This document shows positions 38,980-47,904 of a DNA stretch of 64,000 nucleotides, piece after piece. Source of the DNA: Actinomycetospora sp. TBRC 11914 (lineage in GTDB: Bacteria > Actinomycetota > Actinomycetes > Mycobacteriales > Pseudonocardiaceae). The stretch's first letter is position 1. Every line of letters begins with the position of its first letter. Where the stretch lies: contig NZ_JABBND010000022.1 of NCBI RefSeq assembly GCF_012933465.1, forward strand, positions 1-64,000, written 5' to 3'. A program made the position numbers and the translations under genes. The notes beneath the pieces are model-generated. The model made no database searches, had not been told where the DNA came from, and saw nothing but the letters and a program-made list of their open reading frames with translations.

Positions 38980-39578
38980 CGGGCGTCACCGGCCTGCGGG
39001 GTCTCGCCGGCGCGCGGCGAGAGCCGGCCGTCGATCTCGACGCCCCACAGCGCGAGGACCACCAGCAGCGCGCCGCCGCAGCAGATCGCCGAGTCGGCCG
39101 CGTTGAACACCGGCCACCAGCCGACGGAGACGAAGTCGACGACGTGGCCCTCCAGCGGGCCCGGCCCGCGGAAGAAGCGGTCGGCGAGGTTGCCCAGGGC
39201 GCCGCCGAGCACCAGGCCGAGCGCGATCGCCCAGCCCGGCGAGCGCAGCCGCCGCGCGAACCGCGCGATCCCGACGACGACGGCGAGCGCGACCAGGGTG
39301 AGCACCCAGGTCATGCCGGTGGCCAGCGAGAACGCGGCGCCGGAGTTGCGGATCAGGTAGAGCGACACGGTGTCGCCGATCAGCGGGATGCGCTGGCCGT
39401 CGGTCATCGTCGCGACGACCACCGCCTTCGTCGCGATGTCGAGCGCCAGCACCACGACCGCGGTGACGACGAGCAGCGCGAGGCGCCGCCGGGGCTGCGG
39501 GGCGGGCGGGGGCTGCGGGTCGGGCCCGGACGGGTCGGCGGGGGCGGCCGGCTCGCCCTCCGGGGTCAGGCTCTGCAC
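38976..39578 (-). CDS. lspA: Lipoprotein signal peptidase
   Basis: LspA cleaves prolipoproteins before the lipidated cysteine. The 200-residue protein has four membrane segments and the aspartyl protease dyad in [14 protein letters not shown] and [18 protein letters not shown]. It also has [17 protein letters not shown] Pro-rich cytoplasmic tail of about 30 residues precedes the first membrane segment. Substrates in this window would include the GH12 lipoprotein at 5099-6022. It is coupled to the rluD-like gene by a 4-bp overlap. Confidence 0.94.
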   Translation of the reverse strand: MQSLTPEGEPAAPADPSGPDPQPPPAPQPRRRLALLVVTAVVVLALDIATKAVVVATMTDGQRIPLIGDTVSLYLIRNSGAAFSLATGMTWVLTLVALAVVVGIARFARRLRSPGWAIALGLVLGGALGNLADRFFRGPGPLEGHVVDFVSVGWWPVFNAADSAICCGGALLVVLALWGVEIDGRLSPRAGETPQAGDAR

Positions 39579-39630
39579 CCCTCCATCCTCCTCCGCACGA
39601 CCGGTGCCGCGCCGTGAGGGGATGTCCGGG

Positions 39631-41217
39631 TCAGGGCGCCCCCTCCGCGAGCCCGGCGTAGGTGTCCCGCAGCTCCCGCTTCAGGATCTTGCCGCTGGGG
39701 TTCTTCGGCAGCTCGTCGACGAGGACGACGTACTTGGGCGTCTTGAACCCGGCCAGCCGCTCCCGGGCGTGGGCGACGAGCTCGTCCGGTCCGGCCGACG
39801 CCCCGTCGCGCAGCACCACCGCCGCCGCGACCGCCTCGATCCACTCGGGGTGCTTCACCCCGAACACGGCGACCTCGCTGACCGCCGGGTGCGAGTACAG
39901 CGCGTCCTCGACCTCCCGCCCGGCCACGTTCTCGCCGCCGGTGATGATGATGTCCTTCGTGCGGTCGACGATCGTGAGGTAGCCCTCGGCGTCCATGACC
40001 CCGAGGTCGCCGCTGTGGAACCACCCGTGGCGGAAGACCTCCGCGGTCGCCTCCGGCTTGCCCCAGTAGCCGCGCATCGCGTGCGGCGTGCGGTGCACGA
40101 TCTCGCCGACCTGCCCCACCGGGACCGGGCGGTCGTCGTCGTCGTGCAGGCGGGTCTCGACGTTCAGGCTCGCGCGCCCCGCGGTGCCGGCCTTCGCGAT
40201 CTGCTCGGAGGGGAACAGGACGGTGGCGTTCGGGGCCAGCTCGGTCTGGCCGTAGTAGTTGAAGAGGCGGACGCCGGGCAGGCGGGTGCCCAGTTCCTCG
40301 AGGACCGCGACCGGCATGATCGCCGCGCCGTAGTAGCCCTTGCGCAACGACGACAGGTCGTACCGGTCGAAGTCCGGGGAGCGCAGCAGCCGGATCCAGA
40401 CGGTCGGCGGGCAGAACATCTTGGTGATCCGCTCGGCCTCGACGGTGCGCAGGATCGTCTCCGGGTCGGCGGAGTCGACGACGACGCTGGTCGCCCCGAG
40501 GTAGACGTCGGGCGTGAGGAAGTCGTGCAGGGCCGCGCAGTGGTAGAGCGGCAGCGCGTGCAGCTCGACGTCGTCGCGGTGGTACTCGCCGTCGACGATG
40601 TCGCTGACGTACTGGGCGATGAGGTTGCGGCTGGTCATGATCGCGCCCTTGGGGGCGGACGTGGTGCCGCTGGTGTAGAGCAGCTGCACCGGGTCGTCGT
40701 CGTCGATCGCGACGTCCGGCTCGCGGGCGTCGTCGTGGGCGAGCAGCTGGTCGAACGAGGTCCAGCCCGGGCTGCGGCCGACGACCACCCCCAGCCCGAC
40801 GGCCACCTCGGCGGCCCCGAACGTCTCGACCAGCGCGTCCTCGACGATCGCCGCGGTCGCGCCGCTGTCGCGCAGCACGTAGCGGACCTCGGCGGCGACG
40901 AAGTTGAAGTTCACCGGGACCGAGATCGCCCCGAGCCGTGCGAGGGCGAAGTAGGCGACGACGAACGCGTAGGAGTTGTGGGAGAACATCGCGACCCGTT
41001 GGCGGCGCACCACCCCGCGTGCCGCGAGGGCGTTCGCCACGCGGTTGGTGTCGGCGTCGAGCTCGGCGAAGGTCCGGCGGGTGTCCCGGTGGACCACGGC
41101 GGTCCGGTCGGGGTACCTGATCGCCGTCCGGGCCAGCAGCGCGCCGATGCTCTGCCGCCGGGCGCGCGCGACGTCGGCCGTCAGGGGCGGGAGGTACCGA
41201 TCGAGGTCGTCGTCCAT
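39631..41217 (-). CDS. Acyl-CoA synthetase (AMP-forming)
   Basis: The 528-residue ANL-superfamily ligase has the P-loop-like motif LLYTSGTTSAPKGAIMTSRN, the A5 motif FNYYGQTELAPNATV, A7/A8 motifs GWFHSGDLGVMDAEGYLTIVDRTKDIIITGGENV, and the C-terminal catalytic lysine in PKNPSGKILKREL. It activates a carboxylic acid, probably a fatty or aromatic acid, to its CoA ester via the adenylate. ATG 41217 has GAGGAG upstream. No pathway partner is adjacent. Confidence 0.9.
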   Translation of the reverse strand: MDDDLDRYLPPLTADVARARRQSIGALLARTAIRYPDRTAVVHRDTRRTFAELDADTNRVANALAARGVVRRQRVAMFSHNSYAFVVAYFALARLGAISVPVNFNFVAAEVRYVLRDSGATAAIVEDALVETFGAAEVAVGLGVVVGRSPGWTSFDQLLAHDDAREPDVAIDDDDPVQLLYTSGTTSAPKGAIMTSRNLIAQYVSDIVDGEYHRDDVELHALPLYHCAALHDFLTPDVYLGATSVVVDSADPETILRTVEAERITKMFCPPTVWIRLLRSPDFDRYDLSSLRKGYYGAAIMPVAVLEELGTRLPGVRLFNYYGQTELAPNATVLFPSEQIAKAGTAGRASLNVETRLHDDDDRPVPVGQVGEIVHRTPHAMRGYWGKPEATAEVFRHGWFHSGDLGVMDAEGYLTIVDRTKDIIITGGENVAGREVEDALYSHPAVSEVAVFGVKHPEWIEAVAAAVVLRDGASAGPDELVAHARERLAGFKTPKYVVLVDELPKNPSGKILKRELRDTYAGLAEGAP

Positions 41218-41287
41218 GCGCTGCTCCTCACCGGGGTCGGCCGGATCATCCTCGGGCCCGGTGACCGCGGCGGGCAACGGTCGTGCC

Positions 41288-42799
41288 TCAGGTGCCCGGG
41301 GGCTCGCGCGGCCGCACCGGGGGCGTCCCGCCCTCGTCGCCCCGCCAGCGGGCGAGGCGGCCGGAGCGGTCGACGGCGCGCAGCCGCCGTTCCGCGGCGT
41401 CGCGGGCGGTCCCGGTCGCGACGACGAGGAGCTGGTCGCCCTCCTGGATGCGGGTCTCGCCCTGCGGGGTGAAGCTCGCGCCGTCCCGGACGACGAGCGA
41501 CAGCGTGGTGCCGCCGGGCAGGCGCAGCTCGCGCACGTAGACCCCGTGCATCTTCGAGCCCTGCGGCACCGTCATCTGCAGCAGGTCCGCCCGGACCGAC
41601 TCCAGGGGCGCGGCGTCGACCTCGATCTCGCGGACCGGCGGGGCGGCGAGGCCGAGCGCCCGGGCGACGACGGGCAGCGTCGTGCCCTGCACCAGGGTGA
41701 GCACGACGACGAGCACGAACACCGCGTCGACGAGCTCGCGCGCGCCCTGCAGGCCGGTGGTGAGCGGGACGAGGGCGAGCACGATCGGGACCGCCCCGCG
41801 CAGCCCCGCCCAGGACAGGAACGCCTGCTCCCGCCACGGCACGCGGAACCAGCTCGCGGCGGCGACCACCGACAGCGGGCGCGCCACCACGAGCAGCACC
41901 GCGGCGGCGATGACGGCCGGGACGACGGCGGCGAGCAGGCGGTCCGGGGAGACGTAGAGCCCGAGCAGCACGAACAGCCCGATCTGCGCGAGCCAGCCCA
42001 GTCCCTCGGCGAAGGACCGGGTGCTCTCGCGGTGCGGGAGGGTCGCGTTGCCCAGGACGAGGGCGGCGACGTAGCAGGCGAGCAGGCCCGAGGCGTGCAG
42101 CCACTGGACGAGGGCATAGGCCCCGACGCACACCGCGAGCGTGGCCAGCGGGTACAGCCCGGTCGCCGGGAGGGCGGCGCGGGAGAGACCGGCGGCGCCG
42201 AGCCGGCCGAGGACCGCGCCCAGGACGGCCCCGACGACCAGCTCGTACACGACGAGCAGCGGGTCGGCCCACGTGAAGTCCGCGGTGGAGGCGAGCAGGA
42301 CGACCGCGATGAAGACCGGGGCGTCGTTGAGACCCGACTCGAGCTCGAGCGCCCCGACGAGGCGCCCGCGCAGGCCCAGGCCGCGCAGCACGCTGAACAC
42401 CGCGGCCGCGTCGGTGGAGGAGAGCACCGCGCCCCACAGGAAGCCGACCCGCAGGTCCAGCCCGAGCAGCCAGTGCAGGGCGAGGCCGGTGGTGACGATG
42501 CTGACGACGACCGAGACCGTGGAGAGCGCGACGCCCAGACCGAGCGCGGGCCGGACGGTCGACCAGCGGGTGGACAGGCCGCCGTCGGCGAGGATGAGCA
42601 CGAGGGCGGCGAGCCCCAGCATCTGGGTGAGCTCGGCGTCGTCGAAGTGGATCCCCAGCCCGGCCTCGCCGAGGAGGACCCCGATGCCGAGGTAGAGCAG
42701 CAGCGACGGCAGCCCGACGCGGGTGGACAGCCGGACCGCGACCACCGAGAGCAGCACGACCCCGGATCCGATCCCCAGCAGCACCGGCAACCGGTCCAC
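41288..42799 (-). CDS. CPA1-type potassium/proton antiporter with TrkA-C domain
   Basis: The 503-residue protein has about 12-13 membrane segments (residues 5-390) and a cytoplasmic regulatory domain. The ion-binding core is SSTDAAAVFSVLRGLGLRGRLVGALELESGLNDAPVF, the ND signature of cation/proton antiporters. The C-terminus (about 400-480) resembles TrkA-C (GVYVRELRLPGGTTLSLVVRDGASFTPQGETRIQEGDQLLVVA), as in CvrA/NhaP2-type antiporters, where it may sense a nucleotide. Likely role: K+ or Na+ efflux and pH homeostasis. Confidence 0.88.
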   Translation of the reverse strand: MDRLPVLLGIGSGVVLLSVVAVRLSTRVGLPSLLLYLGIGVLLGEAGLGIHFDDAELTQMLGLAALVLILADGGLSTRWSTVRPALGLGVALSTVSVVVSIVTTGLALHWLLGLDLRVGFLWGAVLSSTDAAAVFSVLRGLGLRGRLVGALELESGLNDAPVFIAVVLLASTADFTWADPLLVVYELVVGAVLGAVLGRLGAAGLSRAALPATGLYPLATLAVCVGAYALVQWLHASGLLACYVAALVLGNATLPHRESTRSFAEGLGWLAQIGLFVLLGLYVSPDRLLAAVVPAVIAAAVLLVVARPLSVVAAASWFRVPWREQAFLSWAGLRGAVPIVLALVPLTTGLQGARELVDAVFVLVVVLTLVQGTTLPVVARALGLAAPPVREIEVDAAPLESVRADLLQMTVPQGSKMHGVYVRELRLPGGTTLSLVVRDGASFTPQGETRIQEGDQLLVVATGTARDAAERRLRAVDRSGRLARWRGDEGGTPPVRPREPPGT

Positions 42800-42882
42800 G
42801 CGCTCGCGACCCTCCTGTCCCCGCCACCGGAGGAGACGATCCTACCGGCGGGCGGTGGCCCGTCCCGGGTGGTGACGCCCGG

Positions 42883-43710
42883 TCAGGGGCGCCAGGTGAC
42901 GGTGACCCGCTCGCGGGGCGAGCCGGCCAGGCCCGGATCGGCCGCCAGGGCGTCGGCGACCTCCGGCACCCGCTCGGGCGGCAGGCAGAGCCGGCGCGCG
43001 ACGCGGACGGCCCGCGCCTGCGGGTCCTCGAGCGGGCGGGGTCCGGCGGTCCAGCGCTCGACCTGCGCCCCGACGCCGAGCTCGGTGAGGACGGCGAGCG
43101 CGTCGTCGGCCGTCGGTGGTGCCGGCCGCTCGAGGCCGTGGAAGCGCCGCCACAGCGGGTCGAGCCAGGCCTGCGGGTGCTCGGCGTGCAGCTCCAGCAC
43201 CACCCCGGTGGTGGCGGCGGCCGTGAGCCCGGCGGCGAAGCCCGCCAGGTCGGTGGTGTCGTACCCGACGTGGTGGCAGAGCACGAGCGGGGCGTCCCCG
43301 GTGTCCCCGGCCGCCTCCGGCCAGGTGCCGAGCACCGCCTGGTAGGGCACGCCGCGGTCGAGGCAGGCCGCCGCGAAGGCGGCCAGCATGTCCGACGCCG
43401 GGTCCACCCCGACGACGTGGTCGACCTCCCCCGCCAGCGCCAGCGACGCGGCGCCCGCCCCGCAGCCCACGTCGAGCGCCCGGCGGTCGGCGGGGGTCTC
43501 GGCGAGGAAGGCCAGCGCGGCGGTGCGTGACGGCGTGTCCGGCGGCTCGGTCGCCGCGCGGAACCGCTCGGGGTCCTGGCGGTACGGGCTCGCCGGGGCG
43601 TGGGCGAGGATCTCCTCCGGCACCCGGCGCGCGTCCATCATGGCCGTCCAGCGCGCGGCGGCCGTGTCCGTCCCGGTCGTCTCCACCCCGATCGTCTCCA
43701 TGGCCGCCAT
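42883..43710 (-). CDS. Class I SAM-dependent methyltransferase
   Basis: The 275-residue protein has the Rossmann methyltransferase motif I LDVGCGAGAASLALAG near residue 79, the acidic end of strand 2 in VVGVDPASDM, and a motif IV-like stretch LVLCHHVGYDTTDLAGF. The C-terminal part is specific and its substrate is unknown. The first residues (MAAMETIGVETTGTDTAAARW) are low in complexity; the second ATG (METIG, 43701) is an alternative start. Confidence 0.84.
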   Translation of the reverse strand: MAAMETIGVETTGTDTAAARWTAMMDARRVPEEILAHAPASPYRQDPERFRAATEPPDTPSRTAALAFLAETPADRRALDVGCGAGAASLALAGEVDHVVGVDPASDMLAAFAAACLDRGVPYQAVLGTWPEAAGDTGDAPLVLCHHVGYDTTDLAGFAAGLTAAATTGVVLELHAEHPQAWLDPLWRRFHGLERPAPPTADDALAVLTELGVGAQVERWTAGPRPLEDPQARAVRVARRLCLPPERVPEVADALAADPGLAGSPRERVTVTWRP

Positions 43711-43734
43711 CTGATCACGCCCGGCGGGCGCGGG

Positions 43735-45363
43735 TCAGCGTCGGCTGTCGGCGTGCTGCTCGGCGAGTGACCGGACCGGCTGGCACCACGAGCACCCGGC
43801 GAAGCCGAGCTCCAGGGCCTCCGACACCGGCAGCGGGATCACCTCGCGCCCGAACAGGTAGCCGCAGCGGCCCAGGTGGAAGTGCGGCTCCTCGTCGATG
43901 ACGAGCACCTCGTCCACGCGGGTGACGACGGCGTCGAGGGTCGCCTGGTCCGGGTTCTCGTCCTCGGGCTGCGGCGCCCGGGGCGGGGGTCCGCCCCGCG
44001 GCGGGCCCCCGTTGCCGACGGGGCCCCCGTTGCCGCCGGCCTGCTGAGGTCCGGCCTGCTGAGGTCCGGCCTGCTGGGGCCCGGCCTGGGTGGCGGGCTG
44101 CTCCGGGTGGCCGGTGCCGTCGGAGGTGTGGGGCGTCTCGGGCGGTCCGGACGGGGGCGTGCCCTGGCCGGAGTCGGACGGGGAGCTCCCCGTCCGGCCG
44201 TCGGCGCCGGCGTCGCCGCGCAGGCGGTCGAGGCTCTCGGCGGGCATCCGCGAGGTGGCGTCGTCCTCGTCGTCGTGGTCGCGGCGGCCCGCCGCCGCAC
44301 CGGCGGCCGCGGCCGCGCCCGCGGCGAGACCCGCACCGGCTGCCGTTCCCCGCCCGTCGTGCTCCTGGGGCGGGCGGCCCGGCGGCTGCGCACCCGGGCC
44401 CTGGCTCGTGGGCCCGGCCTGGGTGGGCCCGGCCTGGGTGGGCCCGGCCTGCGTCGGGCCTGCCTGGGTGGGCCCGGCCTGCGTCGGGCCGGCCTGGGTG
44501 AGGCCGGCCTGCGTGGTCGCGCCCGTCTGCTGCGTCGGGCCACCGGGCGGCGGGCCCTGCTGACCCTGCGGCCCCTGCGGCTGTCCGCCCTGGCGCGGAC
44601 CGCCCGGAGGCGGGCCGTAGGGCCGCCCGGGCGGGGCGAACGGACCGGCCGCGGGAGTGTTCGGGAGCGGGACCAGCCCGAGGAAGCGTGAGCCCTCCGG
44701 CGCGTTCGGCACGCGCGACGGGTCGTTCCCGATCCGGCCCGACGTCGTCGCGCGCAAGCCCGGCGGGATTCCGCGCGGGCGCATCGGGGGTGGCCCCATC
44801 GGGGGCCGGCCGGGCCCCTGCTGACCGGGCCCCTGCTGGCCGGGCCCCTGACCGGGACCGCCCGGACCGCCGAAGCCGCCGGCGCCCGCCGGGGCGCCGT
44901 TGCTCGACGGGCCGCCGTCCACCGGACCACCGGCGGACCCACCGGTGCCCGCCGGAGCGCCGTTGGCGGCCGGGCCGCCGTTCCCTGCCGGACCACCACC
45001 CGGCGCGCCTCCCGACGCGCCGGGGCCACCGGGCCCCGTGCCGCCGCCGGCGAAGGCCCGCGGGGCGCCCGGCTCGGGAGCACCGCTGCCCGGACCGACA
45101 CCGCCCGGGCCGGGACCGGCCTGGACCGGCTGGGGCTGCGACGCCCCGGGGGCGTGCTGCCAGCTGTCCTCCCCCGCCGCGGGCGTGCCCGCCGGAGCCG
45201 CCGCGGCGGCCCGGCGGCGGCGCACGAAGTCCGCGGCCAGCAGGACCGCCGCGACCGCACTCGCGACCACGGAACCCCAGGCCCACGCCGCCGTCGTCGT
45301 GACGACGGCGACGACGAGCAGCCCGAAGGCGATGACGACGCAGAGCAGGACGAGCAGAAGCAC
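43735..45363 (-). CDS. Pro/Gly/Gln-rich membrane protein downstream of wag31
   Basis: The 542-residue protein begins with two membrane segments (about 1-18 and 22-45) and a basic turn (RRRRAAAAAP). It then has about 400 residues of low complexity rich in Gly, Pro, Gln and Ala, including sevenfold TQAGP/L and fourfold QAGPQ repeats. The last 75 residues are different: VLVIDEEPHFHLGRCGYLFGREVIPLPVSEALELGFAGCSWCQPV. This looks like a small folded domain with a possible His/Cys metal site (HFH, C, CSWC). No family was recognised. The GTG start has GAGGGG upstream. It follows wag31 by 71 bp, so a link to polar growth is possible. Confidence 0.7.
   Translation of the reverse strand: MLLLVLLCVVIAFGLLVVAVVTTTAAWAWGSVVASAVAAVLLAADFVRRRRAAAAAPAGTPAAGEDSWQHAPGASQPQPVQAGPGPGGVGPGSGAPEPGAPRAFAGGGTGPGGPGASGGAPGGGPAGNGGPAANGAPAGTGGSAGGPVDGGPSSNGAPAGAGGFGGPGGPGQGPGQQGPGQQGPGRPPMGPPPMRPRGIPPGLRATTSGRIGNDPSRVPNAPEGSRFLGLVPLPNTPAAGPFAPPGRPYGPPPGGPRQGGQPQGPQGQQGPPPGGPTQQTGATTQAGLTQAGPTQAGPTQAGPTQAGPTQAGPTQAGPTSQGPGAQPPGRPPQEHDGRGTAAGAGLAAGAAAAAGAAAGRRDHDDEDDATSRMPAESLDRLRGDAGADGRTGSSPSDSGQGTPPSGPPETPHTSDGTGHPEQPATQAGPQQAGPQQAGPQQAGGNGGPVGNGGPPRGGPPPRAPQPEDENPDQATLDAVVTRVDEVLVIDEEPHFHLGRCGYLFGREVIPLPVSEALELGFAGCSWCQPVRSLAEQHADSRR
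44411..44515 (-). repeat. 15-bp tandem repeat encoding TQAGP
   Basis: Seven slightly variable 15-bp units in the low-complexity part of the wag31-linked membrane protein encode TQAGL-(TQAGP)6. The variation lies at third codon positions, so the array is under protein-level constraint or is old. Confidence 0.75.
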
Positions 45364-45434
45364 GGTCGACCCCTCACGTACCGCGCCGGGTCACCGGACG
45401 GAAGCCTTCCCCTGCCCCGACCGGATCGCCCGAC

Positions 45435-46382
45435 TCAGCTGCCGGCTTCGGCCCGGGAGCCGTAACCGCTGGTCGCGTATCCCCCGGAGCCGTTGCGGCT
45501 GCCGTCGGCCGGCGCGGCCGACCCACGGCCCTCCAGGTCCCGCAGCTGCGACTCCAGGTAGGTCTTGAGTCGCGTGCGGTACTCGCGCTCGAAGGTGCGC
45601 AGCTCGTCGATCTTCTTCTCGAGGCCGGTCTTCTGCTGCTCGATGAGGGTGATCGTCTCGTTGTGCTTGCGCTGCGCGTCCCGCTCGAGGGTCGACGCCT
45701 TGTCCCGCGCCTGCCGCTCGAGCGTCTCCGCGCGGGTCCGCGCGTCGTTCAGCATCGTCTCGGCCCGGCTGCGGGCCTCGTTGACCATGCTGTCGGCCTT
45801 CGTGCGGGCCTCCGAGAGGAGCTGCTCGGACTTCGTCCGCGCGTCGGACAGCATGCCGTCCGCCTCGGACTTCGCCTCGGCGGTGAGCCGGTCCGCCATC
45901 TCCTGTGCGAGTCCGAGGACCTTGGCGGCCTGGACGTGGTGGTCGCCGTTGCCGCCCATCGCCGCGGCGTCCCCGCCGTAGGGCGGCGGGACGATCCCCG
46001 AGGCCTGTTGGGTCTGCGGCGGCTGCTGCGGCACCGGCATGGGCTGCTGCACCGTGCGCGGGGCGTCCTCGACGGGACGCTGCTGCTGGTGCGGGGCGAC
46101 CATCGTGGTCTGGGCGGCCGACGGCGGCGGGGCCTGTGAGGCCGAGGACTGGGCCTGGGCGGCCTTCGTCCGGGCGTCGTCGAGGTCGGAGTGCGCGCTC
46201 GACAGCTGCTGCTCGAGCTGCTCGACCTGCTCGCGCAGGTCGTTGTTCTCCTCGATCAGACGCCCCAGCTCGGCCTCCACGAGGTCGAGGAAGGCATCGA
46301 CCTCGTCCTCGTTGTAGCCCCTTTTGCCGATCGGCGGCTTGCTGAACGCGACGTTGTGGACGTCGGCAGGGGTCAGCGGCAT
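45435..46382 (-). CDS. wag31: DivIVA/Wag31 polar growth protein
   Basis: Wag31 marks cell poles and directs peptidoglycan synthesis in actinobacteria. The 315-residue protein starts [36 protein letters not shown], the DivIVA membrane-binding domain. A first coiled coil (36-75), a Pro/Gln-rich linker (85-150) and a long second coiled coil (about 155-270) follow, with many regularly spaced Ala/Arg/Glu. The C-terminal tail is Gly/Ser-rich. GAGGAG lies before the ATG. A CGCAGAG-N6-CTCTGCG palindrome is in its promoter region. Confidence 0.96.
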   Translation of the reverse strand: MPLTPADVHNVAFSKPPIGKRGYNEDEVDAFLDLVEAELGRLIEENNDLREQVEQLEQQLSSAHSDLDDARTKAAQAQSSASQAPPPSAAQTTMVAPHQQQRPVEDAPRTVQQPMPVPQQPPQTQQASGIVPPPYGGDAAAMGGNGDHHVQAAKVLGLAQEMADRLTAEAKSEADGMLSDARTKSEQLLSEARTKADSMVNEARSRAETMLNDARTRAETLERQARDKASTLERDAQRKHNETITLIEQQKTGLEKKIDELRTFEREYRTRLKTYLESQLRDLEGRGSAAPADGSRNGSGGYATSGYGSRAEAGS

Positions 46383-46753
46383 CGGATCTCCTCAAGCACT
46401 CCTCGGCTGCGGAACCCCAGGTACCTCGGGCTCTTCGAGCTCCGCGACACGCAGAGTATGACCTCTGCGAGCAGGTGAACCATAGTGGACGGGTCCAGTG
46501 GTGCGCTGCTCACGACGCCCGATCGGTGACTCAGCGCCACGAAGGACCGGTCGACCACCCACACGCGTACCTCGCGACACGCCGGAGAGCGATCGGCCGG
46601 ACGGGGAGGAACCACTCACCGCCGCCCACGGGCGGTGACACCCGTACTTCTCCTTCTCCACGCCGCGTCCGCAGCTCGACCGGACGCTCACCGCGGCTGT
46701 TCGACCACCCACCGCAATCAGCCCCGAAGGTCTTGTCGGCTCTCAGATTCGGC
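46383..46753. other. wag31-sepF gap without yggT
   Basis: This 371-bp stretch holds the wag31 promoter region but no coding frame with the two-helix membrane pattern of YggT, which usually lies between sepF and wag31 in actinobacteria. Short frames here read as Arg/Gly/Ser-rich noise on both strands. Confidence 0.6.
46450..46469. promoter_or_regulatory. Palindrome over the likely wag31 promoter
   Basis: CGCAGAG at 46450-46456 and CTCTGCG at 46463-46469 are perfect arms around TATGAC. The minus-strand CATACT (46455-46460) inside it is a plausible -10 box for wag31, whose ATG is 73 bp downstream, so a bound protein would block or position polymerase. Confidence 0.4.
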
Positions 46754-47803
46754 TCAGGGAGCAGTGGAGAAGGACTTCTCGGCGAGCTTGCGGCGGTCGG
46801 ACGCGGAGACCTCGACGTTGGGCGGTGAGAGAAGGAACACGCGGTTGGTGACCTTCTCGATCGACCCCCGCAGCGCGAAGGCGAGACCGGCCGCGAAGTC
46901 GACGAGCCGCTTCGCCGCGGCGTCGTCCATCTCGGTGAGGTTCATGATCACCGGAATGCCGTCCCGGTAGCGCTCGCCGATCACCCGCGCCTCGTTGTAG
47001 CTGGTGGGCTGCAGCGTCGTGATCTCCGGGACGGCGGGGGTGTCGGGCACCGCTGCCACGTCCGCGGCGGGGCGCCGCGCCGGCTCCTCGAGGGCGAGGG
47101 CCGCCGCGCCCGACGCGCCGAGCGCCCCGGACAGCGAGGACCCCGAGGAGCCGGACCCGACCGACGTCAGCGTCCCCGAGCGGCTGCGCGAGGTGTGGTT
47201 GGGACCGGTGTTGTGCTCCCACGCGCGGCCCCTCGAGCGGACGGACACGTCGGCCTCCTCGTCGCGGTCGCCGGACCCGGTCCGGTCGTGGTCCGCCCCG
47301 GAACGGACCTCGGGCTCGGGGTCGCGGGGCTTGGGGGTGTGCGGGGTGCGGGCGGGCTCGCGGCGCTCGTGGGGGTCGAGCTCGAAGCGCCCGGAGTCGG
47401 CGCGGTCCGACCGGTCCGACCGGTCCGACCGGTCCGCGTCGTGGCGGTCGGCGTCGAACCGGTCGTACCGGGAGGACGCGTAGCGGTCCTCGTGGTCGTC
47501 GTCCCGGTCCGAGCGGTCGGAGCGGTCGGCCCCGTACCGGTCCGACCCGTAGCGACCCACGCCGTAGCGGTCGGACCCGTACCGGTCCGAGCCGTGGCGC
47601 GCGTCGTCGTAGCGGGACGCGGAGTGCGCGTCGCCGCCGTAGGTGTCGTAGCGGTCGAGGCGCGACCGGCGGGCGTAGCGGTCGTCGCGGCGGTCCTCGT
47701 CGTACCGGTCGGCGTCGGGGTAGTCGCCGTACCCGTCGTAGGAGTCCAGCTCGTCCGCGGGCACCATGCCGAAGTAGGCCTTCACGCGGTGCAGTGCGGT
47801 CAT
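46754..47803 (-). CDS. sepF: SepF cell-division protein with an expanded Asp/Arg repeat linker
   Basis: SepF anchors FtsZ to the membrane. The N-terminus [19 protein letters not shown] is the amphipathic membrane-targeting helix. The C-terminal 90 residues form the SepF domain: [72 protein letters not shown]. Between them lie about 200 residues of Asp/Arg/Ser/Tyr repeats ([20 protein letters not shown]) and a Gly/Ser stretch. At 349 residues it is much longer than the roughly 150-220 usual for actinobacteria. GGGAGAGGG precedes the ATG. Confidence 0.95.
   Translation of the reverse strand: MTALHRVKAYFGMVPADELDSYDGYGDYPDADRYDEDRRDDRYARRSRLDRYDTYGGDAHSASRYDDARHGSDRYGSDRYGVGRYGSDRYGADRSDRSDRDDDHEDRYASSRYDRFDADRHDADRSDRSDRSDRADSGRFELDPHERREPARTPHTPKPRDPEPEVRSGADHDRTGSGDRDEEADVSVRSRGRAWEHNTGPNHTSRSRSGTLTSVGSGSSGSSLSGALGASGAAALALEEPARRPAADVAAVPDTPAVPEITTLQPTSYNEARVIGERYRDGIPVIMNLTEMDDAAAKRLVDFAAGLAFALRGSIEKVTNRVFLLSPPNVEVSASDRRKLAEKSFSTAP
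47403..47438 (-). repeat. 4 x 9-bp tandem repeat in sepF (SDR units)
   Basis: Units CGGTCCGAC (plus strand) at 47403, 47412 and 47421, with a variant at 47430, encode [13 protein letters not shown] in the SepF linker. A second, looser array encoding DRYGS/GRYGS lies at about 47525-47595. Confidence 0.8.
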
Positions 47804-47904
47804 GGCAGCCCTCTCCCCTTCACGTCGACCGTCCGTGCGATGTCCACGGCACCCCGACGTACCGGGGAATTGCATCCGTGTCATTCACTCACACGGAACG
47901 CTAG

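Noticed and set aside
46392-46712. Minus-strand 106-residue frame in the sepF-wag31 gap, considered as yggT
   Set aside because: It has no membrane segment and is Arg/Gly/Ser-rich, unlike YggT. Treated as non-coding.
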